From Pasteurella oralis (GTDB lineage Bacteria > Pseudomonadota > Gammaproteobacteria > Enterobacterales > Pasteurellaceae): a DNA stretch of 64,000 nt. Under the pieces are notes generated by a model. It was not told where the DNA came from, did not search any database, and saw only the letters and a program-made list of their open reading frames with translations. The stretch covers positions 116,560 to 180,559 of the forward strand of contig NZ_NXGB01000005.1 of the NCBI RefSeq assembly GCF_002850605.1. Direction: 5' to 3'. Shown piece by piece: positions 47,499 through 57,603 of the stretch. How positions within the stretch are numbered: position 1 is the first letter of the stretch; each line of letters begins with the position of its first letter. The position numbers were made by a program, and so were the translations under genes.

Positions 47499-48895
47499 TA
47501 TTGACCTCCTTCAATCTTGATATATTGTTCTGGCATCTCGCGGAATATATTAAGATTTTTTTCACTAGCAAAGAAGTAAGTTTTGCCTTCATAGCTATAT
47601 TTGTGTTCAGTTTTAGTGTTTTTTAGCTGAGTATGATCGACAGGATCAATGACATCAATTTCAACTATTGTAGAAAAATAGTTTAGCCCTTCTTCTAAGC
47701 TTTTTTTCGTAATAATGATGTGGGTGTCATTTTGTTGCCAATTTTCAATTGGCACTGGATTACAGCCCCCCGGTTTACCAATAGAAGGAATAAACATTCT
47801 TACTCCACAGCCAACACAGACAACTTGATCGCCTTCCATGACATAACCTTGATCACCACACAAAATACAGGCATCAAATACGGCAGCTAAACTGAGACGA
47901 TCTGGCAAGCGATTAATTAAGAAGAAGCGTACCGCTTTACCATCATCAGCAATCCAAACAAAGCGATGTAGCTTGCCATCTTTGACTTGTTCAATTGGAA
48001 TATAAACTTGATTACTGTCATCCATTTGAACTGGTGTAGCTTCTGATAAACGCGGTGGTTGAGAAGCTATCTTATCCCAATACAGTTGTGTACCTAATGT
48101 TAAGATAATGATTGCGATTCCCCAAACAATTAAACGCTGTGATACTAAAAGTGCGGCTTGTTTCTTACGTTTTTCGATAGGATGGGATTCTTGCTGTATT
48201 GCAAATTTACGTACTAAGTGAATTTTGATTGTGAAGACAACAAGTACAATAAATAGCATCACACTGTGAATATAGTTAAAGAAATTAGCGATGTTACCTG
48301 ATTTGGCGACGAAACTAAGACGTGGTTTTGTCAGTGCTATTATCTGTAATTTCATTAACGTCAGCAGCAACTCGCCAAGTAGCGGTGTAATTAGGAACAA
48401 TATCACCAATGTCGTAATCAGATAAGAAAGTGCGGTCAGTTTTTGTTGAGTTTTGCACTGTCTTAATAAAATGTTGAGCCATATTGCAACGAACAAGCAT
48501 AGCAGTAAGCCGAGTATGATCGCACTACTATGTAAAATAAAATCGGTATTGATAACATCTGTACTTGTAATTGCTGCAAGATTAGGATCTTTGCCCCAAA
48601 AAATGCCTGCGATAAATGTCAATAGTATATGGCATAAATAAGCCATTTTGTTGGAACGAAAAAACTGGCAGAAGTAAAACAAGAGTAAGCTGGCTAGAAT
48701 AAAGCTGGTTAGGATCAAATTGACTGTTTGGCTTTTCGGCAAATGAAGAATTGTCGTCACACCTACAGCAAAACTGATGAGCGTTAGGCAGATTAGCGGT
48801 TTACTTTTAACTTGTGGATAATATGACCAAGCACAGCCTAAAAGTAGAGCAAAGGGGAAGAGATTTTGTAGTAAAAAAGTAAAAAAATAATTCAT
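47498..48895 (-). CDS. Fe-S-containing membrane protein (DUF2318), iron operon
   Basis: 465 residues. About eight membrane helices in the first 280 residues are followed by a soluble periplasmic domain with the cysteines CILCGDQGY, CVGCGV and GGCNPVP, which define DUF2318. The family always travels with FTR1/P19 and is thought to handle electrons or iron in the periplasm (Cj1660 in Campylobacter). It is separated from p19 by 150 bp holding two strong hairpins, so its expression may be lower than that of ftr1-p19. Confidence 0.88.
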   Translation of the reverse strand: MNYFFTFLLQNLFPFALLLGCAWSYYPQVKSKPLICLTLISFAVGVTTILHLPKSQTVNLILTSFILASLLLFYFCQFFRSNKMAYLCHILLTFIAGIFWGKDPNLAAITSTDVINTDFILHSSAIILGLLLCLFVAIWLNILLRQCKTQQKLTALSYLITTLVILFLITPLLGELLLTLMKLQIIALTKPRLSFVAKSGNIANFFNYIHSVMLFIVLVVFTIKIHLVRKFAIQQESHPIEKRKKQAALLVSQRLIVWGIAIIILTLGTQLYWDKIASQPPRLSEATPVQMDDSNQVYIPIEQVKDGKLHRFVWIADDGKAVRFFLINRLPDRLSLAAVFDACILCGDQGYVMEGDQVVCVGCGVRMFIPSIGKPGGCNPVPIENWQQNDTHIIITKKSLEEGLNYFSTIVEIDVIDPVDHTQLKNTKTEHKYSYEGKTYFFASEKNLNIFREMPEQYIKIEGGQ

Positions 48896-48947
48896 AAGAT
48901 ATCCGTGTAAAATTTAGACCGAGCAGACACTTCACTTAAAATATTAA

Positions 48948-48991
48948 TATTTCCAATCACTATTTTGATGCTTAAATAGTGATTGGAAATA
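48948..48991 (-). other. Strong intra-operon hairpin between p19 and the DUF2318 gene
   Basis: Perfect 18-bp arms (48948-48965 and 48974-48991) around an 8-base loop, without a clean T run after it on the minus strand. Likely an mRNA-stability or partial-termination element. Confidence 0.75.
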
Positions 48992-49015
48992 TCAAATCGC
49001 ACTGAACAAATAGCG

Positions 49016-49038
49016 AAGGTGCGTTCATTACGCACCTT
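49016..49038. other. Second intra-operon hairpin after p19
   Basis: Arms AAGGTGCG (49016-49023) and CGCACCTT (49031-49038) just after the p19 stop. Confidence 0.7.
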
Positions 49039-49046
49039 GTCTTTTA

Positions 49047-49568
49047 TCAATTTAAACCGGTATATTTAAATTCATAGCTTACGTCAAATGGCTTCCACCA
49101 ACGACCGACACCTGTTTCTTCATCAGTATGACGGTGCATACCTGCTTTTGGTGGTGGCTCAATGTGATAAGTTAATTTGTAATTACCCACACCCATCATT
49201 TTAATGTTTAAGCCATAATGAGGACCGTCACCAGCAACCATTGGCATAAAGGTACCTTCTTGCTTTTCACCTGTATCAGTATTAACTAAAGTATAGTTGA
49301 TAGTTAAATATGGCATCCATTCGCCTTCGCCAAAACCGTTTACATTTCCTTTAATAGCATGAATATCTGCTTCTAAGTGAATATCGGATTTAGCTGCTGG
49401 CAGTCCCATACCACGTGGTTCCATATCGACTGGCTGTAGATATACTGCAGCAATTTCCATACCATTCATTTCGACCGGCTCACCGATTGGATATTCTTTG
49501 AATGCCAATGCAGATGGCGCAGCCAAAATACTGGCTAATAAGGTTGTTGTTAAAAGTGTTTTTTTCAT
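49047..49568 (-). CDS. P19-type periplasmic iron-binding protein
   Basis: 173 residues with a cleaved signal (MKKTLLTTTLLASILAAPSALA). The mature protein has the Met/His/Glu ligands known for P19/Tpd/FetP: VEMNGMEI, YLQPVDMEPRG, SDIHLEADIHA and AGMHRHTDEETGVGRWW. P19 binds Cu and Fe in the periplasm and works with FTR1 in iron uptake at low pH or low iron. It follows the FTR1 gene by 40 bases. Confidence 0.93.
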   Translation of the reverse strand: MKKTLLTTTLLASILAAPSALAFKEYPIGEPVEMNGMEIAAVYLQPVDMEPRGMGLPAAKSDIHLEADIHAIKGNVNGFGEGEWMPYLTINYTLVNTDTGEKQEGTFMPMVAGDGPHYGLNIKMMGVGNYKLTYHIEPPPKAGMHRHTDEETGVGRWWKPFDVSYEFKYTGLN

Positions 49569-49608
49569 ACTTAATCTCCTCTCAATATTTAAGTATTGAT
49601 TTATAACA

Positions 49609-51516
49609 TTAAATCGCTTTATTACTTTGATACTTCATATAGAACAAAGCAAAAATTGCTGCAAAAATTAAAACAACTTGTGGTAGTAATGTTTCGACAT
49701 AAGGGTAAATACCTAACCAGCTGATTTCAGGTACACTTGTAATCAAAGTTGGTTCAAATAATTTACCTTCAATTAATTCTAGAACACTTTTTCCGGCAAA
49801 TACAAATGCCATAAGGTACATAAATATACCAGTGAACATAAAGAATGGCTTTAATGGTAATCTCACTACAGTGTAGCGCATGATGAGGTAACAAATTGCC
49901 AGAATAACAACGCCAACGACGAAACCTGCTAAAAGATAGAAATAACTGACCGCACTTGTTGCATCGCCTACTAAAGCATAATAAAACAGCACAGTTTCAG
50001 CACCTTCACGGTAAACCGCTAAAAAGCTGGTTAGCCATAGCCCAACTAATGAACCTGTCGTTAGGGCAGCAGAGAGTTTACCTTCTAAGTAACGTTTCCA
50101 ATTTTGTGCTTCGATTTTAGATAATAACCAATAACTCATCATAAATAGCATAACAACAGCGATCATCATCGTGAAACCTTCCAAAAGTTCACGGCTTGCG
50201 CCTGCATTTGAGAAGACTAATTGGAAAATAATAGCGGTGATGACACTACCTATTAATGCGACATAAACTGATTGGCGAATGACAGGTAATTTGTCCTGAT
50301 GATTATTTTTAATTAAATAAGTCACAATCGCGGCAACAATTAGCAAAGCCTCTAAACCTTCGCGTAAAATAATCAGTAAGCTATAGAGGAACATTGACCA
50401 ATGGCTTTGATTTGCACCTTGTAACATTTCAACTGCATTATTTAAACCTTGTGCTAATCCTGATGCTTGCTGTTGTAATTGTTCGGGGCTCGCATTAGCT
50501 TTAATTAAGCTGACTAAGCGAGTGAAGTAACCTTCAAGTTCTGCTTTAAAATTGCTATCGCGCGAACCAACTTTATTTTCCATACCACTACTTTCAAACA
50601 CATCAAAGTAAGTATCTTGTACTGCAAGCATGGCTTTTTTGTTGTCACCTTGTTGGTATAACGTAATGGCTTGTTGGATACGTTGGTTGATTTCTGTGGT
50701 GACCTTGTTCCAATCTTGATCTGGCGTATTATCCGCCAATTGTGCTTCAGTTGACTGAGTCACTTGATGTTCACGTGTAGTAGGTAAATCAGGTAATTGT
50801 TCTTCAATATCCTGTAATAATACAGTAATTTGATAGCCTAGATGGTTGATTTGATCGGGTTTGTCACTTAAGCGGATCAAATCGTAAAATTGTTGATTTA
50901 TCCCTGCGGAAATTGCGGCGGAACGATTTTGGCGAATTGACATCTCCATTTCAGAGTTTTTAAAACCGTCGTATTGCGCTTGTTGTACTCGTTGTTTCGC
51001 TTGAGCAAAATCACCATTTTCATAAGCCGTGATTGCTTGGGCTAACAGATCATCAATGATTTTAAAACTCTGCTGCCAATGTTGGGCGATTTGCTGATTA
51101 GTATAAACATCATGTTGTCCTGAGGCATTGAGTTGGTGCCCTTCGGTAAGTGCAGGTAAAACTTCTTGGAGTGCTGTTTTTAGTCCATCAATTTTATTTT
51201 GTACTTCGACGAGTGGTTTCCCCTCACCAATCATTTTGCGAATTTCACCGAATGTCGCTTCCATTTGATAGCTTTTTTGTGCTGAGAAATTAATTCGAAT
51301 CGGACCTTCTAAATTTTCAAATACTTCAAAATACGCCATTTGCACTTCAGTACGAGCATCCTCAATATTATTTTGCTGATACAACACTGCTGTTTTATCA
51401 AGGCGGCTTTCAATATCTTGTACCCATTGTGCATAGTTATCTTTGGCTTGTGTAGTAGAAAAGAAAAATACTGCGATAATGAAAAAAATATATCGCATCC
51501 AATGAAAGCGATTCAT
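49609..51516 (-). CDS. FTR1-family iron permease (FetM/EfeU-like)
   Basis: 635 residues. A signal peptide (residues 8-24) leads to a long periplasmic, helical domain (about 25-370) that consists of duplicated segments (IESRLDKTAVLYQQNNIEDAR; INQRIQQAITLYQQGDNKKAM, both with AYFEVFE/TYFDVFE). Seven membrane helices follow and carry the two iron motifs REGLEALL and REGAETVL. ATG 51516 is 13 bases from a Fur box. Partner of P19. The fused periplasmic domain matches FetM-type proteins rather than short EfeU. Confidence 0.93.
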   Translation of the reverse strand: MNRFHWMRYIFFIIAVFFFSTTQAKDNYAQWVQDIESRLDKTAVLYQQNNIEDARTEVQMAYFEVFENLEGPIRINFSAQKSYQMEATFGEIRKMIGEGKPLVEVQNKIDGLKTALQEVLPALTEGHQLNASGQHDVYTNQQIAQHWQQSFKIIDDLLAQAITAYENGDFAQAKQRVQQAQYDGFKNSEMEMSIRQNRSAAISAGINQQFYDLIRLSDKPDQINHLGYQITVLLQDIEEQLPDLPTTREHQVTQSTEAQLADNTPDQDWNKVTTEINQRIQQAITLYQQGDNKKAMLAVQDTYFDVFESSGMENKVGSRDSNFKAELEGYFTRLVSLIKANASPEQLQQQASGLAQGLNNAVEMLQGANQSHWSMFLYSLLIILREGLEALLIVAAIVTYLIKNNHQDKLPVIRQSVYVALIGSVITAIIFQLVFSNAGASRELLEGFTMMIAVVMLFMMSYWLLSKIEAQNWKRYLEGKLSAALTTGSLVGLWLTSFLAVYREGAETVLFYYALVGDATSAVSYFYLLAGFVVGVVILAICYLIMRYTVVRLPLKPFFMFTGIFMYLMAFVFAGKSVLELIEGKLFEPTLITSVPEISWLGIYPYVETLLPQVVLIFAAIFALFYMKYQSNKAI

Positions 51517-51528
51517 ATGACTAACCTA

Positions 51529-51547
51529 AATGATAGTGATTATTATC
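51529..51547. promoter_or_regulatory. Fur box upstream of the FTR1 operon
   Basis: AATGATAGTGATTATTATC matches 13 of 19 positions of the classical Fur box and lies just upstream of the FTR1 start in an otherwise gene-free 270-bp divergent region, consistent with iron repression. Confidence 0.75.
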
Positions 51548-51785
51548 TTCGTTAGTGCAATTATGCGCTTATGAATTTTTTTCGCAACAAAAATAAACAA
51601 ATCGTGTTGAAAATGTGACTAAAAGCACAAGTTTTAGCAACGTTATTTGATTTAACGAAAATTTAACATCGAGAAATGCATTCTGTGATTTTGTTCACGA
51701 AATACATAACTTTGTTTTTATCTTTCTTTTGAGGCATTGCATAATTAATATATTAATGTGAATTAAAAGCATAGTGAGGCAAATG

Positions 51786-52490
51786 ATGAAAAAAATGTTA
51801 TTGATGAGCGGTTCTAAATATCAACAAACTGATTATTTAGTCCATACAATTCCTTGGTTAACACGGTTTTTAGCTGATTATCAAGGTAAAATGGTGGCTT
51901 TTATTCCTTATGCTGGTGTGCGCCAATCTTATGACGAATACGAGGCGAAAGTTCAAAAGGCATTAGCTGAATTGAAAGTAAATATTGTGTCTGTGCATCG
52001 AGCAGTAAGACATGCGGATATCATTGAGCAAGCAGATGTGATTGCAATTGGAGGTGGGAATACATTTTGTTTGTTAAACGGCATGTATGAACATCAATTA
52101 ATTGATCTCATTCGCGCTAAAGTTGAATCAGGCACACCTTATTTTGGTTGGAGTGCAGGTGCTAATGTGGCTGGTTATTCTATTATGACGACTAATGATA
52201 TGCCGATTACTTATCCTCCATCATTCCATGCTTTAAATTTATTTCCACATCAATTAAATCCACATTTTATTTCTGGTAAGCCACAAGGGCATAACGGAGA
52301 GAGTCGTGAAGAAAGACTCGCAGAGTTTTTGCTTGTTAATCCAAACGCAAAAGTGTATGCCTTACCAGAAGGAACCGCGTTATCTATACAGGGGGATACG
52401 GCGACTACTTTAGGCATGCATGATATTTTGTTATTTAGTGAAAATATGCAGTTAGAAACGATTCCTAGTGGCGAGACTATCCGTTATTAG
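51786..52490 (+). CDS. pepE: Dipeptidase E
   Basis: Cytoplasmic serine peptidase of family S51 that cleaves Asp-X dipeptides. 234 residues with the nucleophile Ser in [15 protein letters not shown] and the conserved [18 protein letters not shown] 51786 is chosen: GAGG is 6 bases upstream, while the in-frame ATG 51783 and GTG 51774 are badly spaced. Divergent from the FTR1 operon. Confidence 0.93.
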   Translation: MKKMLLMSGSKYQQTDYLVHTIPWLTRFLADYQGKMVAFIPYAGVRQSYDEYEAKVQKALAELKVNIVSVHRAVRHADIIEQADVIAIGGGNTFCLLNGMYEHQLIDLIRAKVESGTPYFGWSAGANVAGYSIMTTNDMPITYPPSFHALNLFPHQLNPHFISGKPQGHNGESREERLAEFLLVNPNAKVYALPEGTALSIQGDTATTLGMHDILLFSENMQLETIPSGETIRY

Positions 52491-52588
52491 TCGATATTTT
52501 GTGATCTTTTGTTTAACTTTGTTTGGTGAAAAGATCATAACCGCTTATAATCTAAGTCGCTTTTTAGATTTTATAGAGAGAGAACAAC

Positions 52589-53479
52589 ATGACAGCTCAA
52601 AGTGGCGTATTATTAGAACATTGTAAAGCAGCAATTTATTTAGAAGCGAATATCACTGATTTATCTGTGATCTCTGAGGCAAGTCGCCAGTTCTGCGACA
52701 GACTTGTGCAATTACAGCAACAATTTCCTGATGCCAGATTAGGTGCAGTGGTTGCTTTTGGCGATAAAGTTTGGAAACAATTAGCGGGTGAAAAGAGTGC
52801 AAAAGAATTAAAGCCTTTTGTTACTTTAGGTAAGGGTGATGCTTCTGCGCCAGCGACACAATATGATCTATTAGTCCATATTCAGTCATTACGTCCTGAT
52901 GTTAACTTTTCTGTTGCACAAGCGGCGATAGCAGCTTTTGGTGGTGCTATTCATGTTGAACAGGAAATTCATGGTTTTCGTTGGATTGAAGAACGTGATT
53001 TTACCGGTTTTGTTGATGGTACTGAAAATCCGCAAGATGCTAAACGTGCTGAAGTAGCGTTAATTGCGCAGGGGGATGATATAGGTGGAAGCTATGTATT
53101 TACCCAGCGTTATGAACATAATTTAACTAAATGGGAAAAGTTAACGACAGCAAAACAAGAAACGGTAATTGGTCGTACTAAACCAGATAGTGTTGAATTA
53201 GAAGATAAATTAGATACTTCCCATGTAGGTCGTACCGATTTAAAAGAAAATGGCGTGGGACTGAAAATTTTACGTCAAAGTTTACCTTATGGTACAGCGA
53301 GTGGTAAACATGGCTTGTTCTTTATTGCCTATTGCGCCACTTTATATAATATTGAACAGCAATTATTGAATATGTTTGGTGAGAAAGATGGTAAAACCGA
53401 TCGCTTGTTAGGTTTTACGAAAGCAGTGACTGGCAGTTACTATTTTGCGCCTTCTTTAGATAAGTTGAAAAATTTATAA
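52589..53479 (+). CDS. DyP-type haem peroxidase (YfeX-like)
   Basis: 296 residues with the DyP signature GFVDGTENP (catalytic Asp, residues 148-156), the distal Arg in [11 protein letters not shown] and likely the proximal His in DTSHVGR. Length and lack of a Tat signal fit cytoplasmic YfeX, which oxidises porphyrinogens and has been discussed for haem-iron release. Monocistronic, ends in an uptake-sequence palindrome. Confidence 0.92.
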   Translation: MTAQSGVLLEHCKAAIYLEANITDLSVISEASRQFCDRLVQLQQQFPDARLGAVVAFGDKVWKQLAGEKSAKELKPFVTLGKGDASAPATQYDLLVHIQSLRPDVNFSVAQAAIAAFGGAIHVEQEIHGFRWIEERDFTGFVDGTENPQDAKRAEVALIAQGDDIGGSYVFTQRYEHNLTKWEKLTTAKQETVIGRTKPDSVELEDKLDTSHVGRTDLKENGVGLKILRQSLPYGTASGKHGLFFIAYCATLYNIEQQLLNMFGEKDGKTDRLLGFTKAVTGSYYFAPSLDKLKNL

Positions 53480-53497
53480 TTCACCTATTATAACCAT

Positions 53498-53534
53498 AAG
53501 TGCGGTCGAAATTTTAAAAATTTTGACCGCACTT
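53498..53534. terminator. Inverted uptake-sequence pair, bidirectional terminator
   Basis: 37 bases, same layout as the palindrome at 14606-14642 and different from it at one base only (a G for A in the left arm). It lies between convergent genes. Confidence 0.87.
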
Positions 53535-53540
53535 TTTGTA

Positions 53541-55871
53541 TTAGTTTGCAGTGGCTTCTTCTACTGGCGCTAACTGATCCAATGAATTATGTTCAGGGCT
53601 GAGAACATCCCAAACACTAGGTTGACGTGGTGCGGACTCAGTAGATTGACAGAAAGATTGCTCCTTATTTATCCACACTGGAATTTTACGTGGGCTTGTA
53701 CAATCCCAACCCCCATGTTCATTAATGCCGACCCATTTGATTGTTGTTAATGGCGCTAAGCTAAGAGGGAGAGTGACGTTACGTTGTACATAGTCACGAT
53801 AGATTTGTAACGCACCAGAAGCACCTGTCAGTTTGGTTTCTGCATTATCATCACGCCCTAACCAAACCGTAGTGACGTGTGTACCATCAATACCTACAAA
53901 CCAAGTATCTCTTGCATCATTTGTTGTGCCGGTTTTTCCCGCTAAATGTAAATGAGCAAATTGATTTTGTAAGCTACGTGCTGTGCCACGTTCAACGGTT
54001 TGCTGCATGGCATATAATGTTTGGTAGGCGGCTTCTGCAGAGACCACTTGTTCTGGTTCTAAACGACGTTGATATAATAAGTTACCTTGTTGATCAGTAA
54101 TACTATCAATAGTCGCTAATGGGATTTTTTGCCCTTGGTTCGCAATGACTTGGTATAAATGTGTGACTTCATAAGGTGAGATAGCATAAGCACCTAATAA
54201 AGTTGATGGTACTTTAGGAATTTTTATTTTATCCCAGCCCATTTTTTGTTGTGTTTCAATAACATTAGTTAAACCAACTTGCATACCAATATTCACAGTT
54301 GGAATATTTAATGAACGAGCAAGAGCATCCATCAACATGACTGAGCCACTATATTTGCGATCATAATTACGCGGCTGCCAAGGTGGGCTACCTTTAATAT
54401 TAATCGTGATTGGTTGATTTTGAATTGGTGTATTTAGTCGAAAACGATCTGGTTGTGCAAGTGCGGTTAAATAAATAGAAGGTTTAACTAATGAACCAAT
54501 TTGACGTTTAGCACTTAATGCGCGGTTAAAACCCGCATATTGTGTTTGTAAGCCACCAACTAATGCACGGACTTCACCTAAACGATAATCTGCAATAACC
54601 ATTGCTGCCTGTAAATGTGGATTTTTATGCTTCGCTTGCAAAGTAGAAGTCGCACTGACAACGGCATTTTCAGCATGAGTCTGTTGTTTGCTATCTAAAG
54701 TCGAAAAAATACGTGCCCCTAATAAATTACTGGCTTTACTTTCACCTAATTGCTCGCGTAGTTCTGCTTGCAGTGTTTGCATAAAGGCAGGGTATTTACG
54801 TGTTATTTGCCCGCGTTCTTGCACTCCTAATGGGCGCTGAACTAGCATTTGGTAAAGTTCTTCGCCGATCACTTTATGATCTAATAACAAACGCAAAACC
54901 ACATTGCGACGCTCTAAAGCATTTTTAGGATTACGCCATGGATTATATAAAGAAGGCCCTTTTACCATACCGACTAATAAAGCAATTTGGTCAAGACTAA
55001 TTTCGCGTGTTGAGCGTCCAAAGTAAAAATGACTGGCTAACTCAAAACCATGGATTTGTGTATCACCACTTTGCCCTAAATAAATTTCATTCAGATAAGT
55101 TTCTAAAATCCGATTTTTGTCATAACGCCAATCAAGAATAACCGCCATTAAGGCTTCATTGATTTTACGTGTTAAGGTGCGTTCATTACTCAGAAAAAGA
55201 TTTTTGACGAGCTGTTGTGTTAAGGTACTACCACCTTGTACCGTATGCCCTGCTTGGATATTGGTAATTGTCGCACGTGCGATGCCAAGCAAACTAATGC
55301 CTTCATGCTGGTAAAAGCGGCGATCTTCAGTTAATAATAATGCGTCAATGAGTAAGCGTGGATAATTTTGTAGCGCAATAGCAAGACGTTCTTCTTTATC
55401 TGATTGCAACATCGCAATCAATTTAGGGGCTAGACGAAATTCTGAAATAGTACGCTGGTTAATTAAATCTTCAATGACATTTAATTGTCCATTTTGAAAG
55501 CGTAAACGGAAAACACGTTGTGCCTCTGGTTGTACTGGGAAGGGAAAAGCTCGGCGTAATAAAACAATAGTATTGTCTTCAATTTTAAAATCGCCAGGTG
55601 CGGCAATGAGCTTAGTTTGGCGGTATTCATTATCTAATAATAGTTGTTTTACTTGCTCAAATGCCAGGTTATCTTCAAGACGAATACTTTCAATTCGACT
55701 ATATACTTCTGCCGGAAGTCGCCAAATTTGCCCATTCATTTTCGTCCTAATCTGCCAGTCCAAATACACCGCATAGAAGGTCAGCAGGCAAGTCAAAGTG
55801 AAGGCGACTTTAATGAAAAAAATACACCAAGGTTTTCTTTGTGTTAGTTTCGTTTTTTTCGCTTTTGACAT
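53541..55871 (-). CDS. mrcB: Penicillin-binding protein 1B
   Basis: Bifunctional peptidoglycan synthase. 776 residues: short cytoplasmic tail, one membrane helix (residues 17-38), UB2H-like domain, glycosyltransferase domain with the catalytic Glu in TEDRRFYQHEGIS and QGGSTLTQQLVKN, and a transpeptidase domain with SLVKP (SxxK), SLN and AGKTGTTND (KTG). Product matches the PBP1B rather than the PBP1A subfamily because of the UB2H region and RLPAEVYSR start. Confidence 0.94.
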   Translation of the reverse strand: MSKAKKTKLTQRKPWCIFFIKVAFTLTCLLTFYAVYLDWQIRTKMNGQIWRLPAEVYSRIESIRLEDNLAFEQVKQLLLDNEYRQTKLIAAPGDFKIEDNTIVLLRRAFPFPVQPEAQRVFRLRFQNGQLNVIEDLINQRTISEFRLAPKLIAMLQSDKEERLAIALQNYPRLLIDALLLTEDRRFYQHEGISLLGIARATITNIQAGHTVQGGSTLTQQLVKNLFLSNERTLTRKINEALMAVILDWRYDKNRILETYLNEIYLGQSGDTQIHGFELASHFYFGRSTREISLDQIALLVGMVKGPSLYNPWRNPKNALERRNVVLRLLLDHKVIGEELYQMLVQRPLGVQERGQITRKYPAFMQTLQAELREQLGESKASNLLGARIFSTLDSKQQTHAENAVVSATSTLQAKHKNPHLQAAMVIADYRLGEVRALVGGLQTQYAGFNRALSAKRQIGSLVKPSIYLTALAQPDRFRLNTPIQNQPITINIKGSPPWQPRNYDRKYSGSVMLMDALARSLNIPTVNIGMQVGLTNVIETQQKMGWDKIKIPKVPSTLLGAYAISPYEVTHLYQVIANQGQKIPLATIDSITDQQGNLLYQRRLEPEQVVSAEAAYQTLYAMQQTVERGTARSLQNQFAHLHLAGKTGTTNDARDTWFVGIDGTHVTTVWLGRDDNAETKLTGASGALQIYRDYVQRNVTLPLSLAPLTTIKWVGINEHGGWDCTSPRKIPVWINKEQSFCQSTESAPRQPSVWDVLSPEHNSLDQLAPVEEATAN

Positions 55872-55898
55872 AGGACATTCTCGAGTTGAGGCGATGAA

Positions 55899-56255
55899 TT
55901 ATTGCTGAATAAAATCTAAATAAGATTGTAAGAAATGAATAAAATCATCAGTGCCACAAAAAGCAATACTTTCTTCATCATAATAATGGAAGTCATCTTC
56001 AAGAGGCTGATCGCTATCAACAGCTAAATTATTGGCACGTACCATGATTTCTTGTTGATTAATAAACAGCGTATATTCGTGACCGATTAAAGTGAGTTCT
56101 TGTTGCGGCTTGAGCGTTTGGATTTGATGAAGTGCGCACTGAATTTTATCCGAATTTGACCGCACTTCACTATTAAACCAGTTAGCAACGGCTTCGTGTC
56201 CCATAGAACACTGAACCACAATGGTGCCTAATTGAGAAGTAAATTGAAAGTCCAT
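55899..56255 (-). CDS. yacL: YacL family protein (UPF0231)
   Basis: 118 residues matching E. coli YacL at CSMGHEAVANWFN, GHEYTLFINQQEIMVRAN and HYYDEESIAFCG. Function unknown. ATG 56255 lies one base after the erpA stop; the longer open frame starting inside erpA at 56300 is not needed. An uptake-sequence core lies at about 56158. Confidence 0.88.
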   Translation of the reverse strand: MDFQFTSQLGTIVVQCSMGHEAVANWFNSEVRSNSDKIQCALHQIQTLKPQQELTLIGHEYTLFINQQEIMVRANNLAVDSDQPLEDDFHYYDEESIAFCGTDDFIHFLQSYLDFIQQ

Positions 56256-56256
56256 A

Positions 56257-56598
56257 TTAAATACTGAATGATGAACCGCAGCCACAGGTTGTGGACGCAT
56301 TGGGATTATTGACGATAAAGCGCGATCCTTCTAAACCTTCGGTATAATCTACAGTACCACCAATAAGATATTGTAGACTCATTGGATCAATAACTAACTG
56401 TACACCCGATTTCTCAATAGTAAGATCTCCTTCGTTGACTTTTTCGTCAAAAGTAAAGCCATATTGGAAACCACTACAACCGCCACCTGTAATATATACG
56501 CGTAACTTTAGGTTTGGATTTTCTTCTTCGCTAATGAGTGCTTTTACTTTATTCGCAGCCGCATCAGTGAAGATCAGTGGCACGGAAATATCTGTCAT
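56257..56598 (-). CDS. erpA: A-type iron-sulfur cluster carrier ErpA
   Basis: 113 residues with the three cluster-binding cysteines ([11 protein letters not shown] near 40 and [11 protein letters not shown] at the end). ErpA delivers [4Fe-4S] clusters to apoproteins such as IspG and IspH. yacL follows with a one-base gap. Divergent from map. Confidence 0.95.
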   Translation of the reverse strand: MTDISVPLIFTDAAANKVKALISEEENPNLKLRVYITGGGCSGFQYGFTFDEKVNEGDLTIEKSGVQLVIDPMSLQYLIGGTVDYTEGLEGSRFIVNNPNASTTCGCGSSFSI

Positions 56599-56738
56599 AA
56601 TTTATCTCGCTATAATTTCAACTGAATTCGTGTATTATCTAATAACCGACTAATCCGTTCAAGAATTTATCAAGGATTTTTGCGGGAGATGGTGTTATAA
56701 TTCTTGTACAACTGAGTTTTATGGAGAAAAATTTTAGT

Positions 56739-57542
56739 ATGGCAATTCCATTAAGAACAGAAGAAGAAATTATGAAATTGCGCGAAGCTTGTAAATTAGC
56801 TTCTGATGTATTAGTGATGATTGAACCTTATGTTAAAGCAGGTGTGAGTACGGGCGAATTAGACCGTATTTGTCATGCATATATGGTAGAGCAGCAAAAA
56901 ACCATTCCAGCTTGTCTTGGCTATCATGGTTTTCCTAAAGCGACTTGTATTTCTATTAATGAAGTTGTTTGTCATGGGATTCCAAGCGAAGATAAAATTC
57001 TCAAGCATGGCGATATTGTTAATATTGATATCACAGTTATCAAAGAGGGTTATTTTGGCGATAATTCGAAAATGTATATTGTTGGCGAAACTAATCTACG
57101 TAGTAAAAAACTTTGTGACGCGGCACAAGAAGCTTTATATGTTGGCTTAAGAACAGTTAAGGCGGGTATACGTTTAAATGAAATTGGTCGTGCGGTACAA
57201 AAATATACTGAGGGTCAAGGATTTAGCGTTGTGCGCGAATATTGTGGGCATGGTATCGGATCTGAATTTCATTGCGAGCCACAAGTATTGCATTATTATG
57301 CTGATGATGGTGGTGTGATATTACAACCAGGCATGGTGTTTACGATTGAACCCATGATCAATGCTGGTAAGAAAGAAGTGCGTTTAATGGGTGATGGTTG
57401 GACAGTAAAAACCAAAGATCGTAGTCATTCTGCACAATATGAACATCAACTTGTCGTGACTGAAACGGGTTGTGAGGTAATGACAATACGCGATGAAGAA
57501 ATTGCAGAAGGACGCATTCAACGCATTATGGTAAATCAATAA
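56739..57542 (+). CDS. map: Methionine aminopeptidase
   Basis: Removes N-terminal Met from new proteins. 267 residues, type Ia, with metal ligands in [32 protein letters not shown] and [11 protein letters not shown] 56739 ([10 protein letters not shown]) is chosen because homology starts there and GGAG lies 11-12 bases upstream; ATG 56721 lacks a ribosome site. It ends in a hairpin terminator and is not followed by rpsB here. Confidence 0.95.
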   Translation: MAIPLRTEEEIMKLREACKLASDVLVMIEPYVKAGVSTGELDRICHAYMVEQQKTIPACLGYHGFPKATCISINEVVCHGIPSEDKILKHGDIVNIDITVIKEGYFGDNSKMYIVGETNLRSKKLCDAAQEALYVGLRTVKAGIRLNEIGRAVQKYTEGQGFSVVREYCGHGIGSEFHCEPQVLHYYADDGGVILQPGMVFTIEPMINAGKKEVRLMGDGWTVKTKDRSHSAQYEHQLVVTETGCEVMTIRDEEIAEGRIQRIMVNQ

Positions 57543-57558
57543 TGAGATAGATAATAAT

Positions 57559-57583
57559 ATGGCTGAGCTTTCAGCCATTTTTT
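57559..57583 (+). terminator. Terminator of map
   Basis: Arms ATGGCTGA (57559-57566) and TCAGCCAT (57571-57578) with loop GCTT and T5. This hairpin is also why the in-frame ATG at 57559 cannot be the glnD start. Confidence 0.88.
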
Positions 57584-57603
57584 ATATTGATATTGAGGCA
57601 AGT

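Noticed and set aside
57559..57603. GlnD start at ATG 57559
   Set aside because: That ATG is inside the map terminator hairpin and lacks a ribosome site; ATG 57604 has GAGG at proper spacing.
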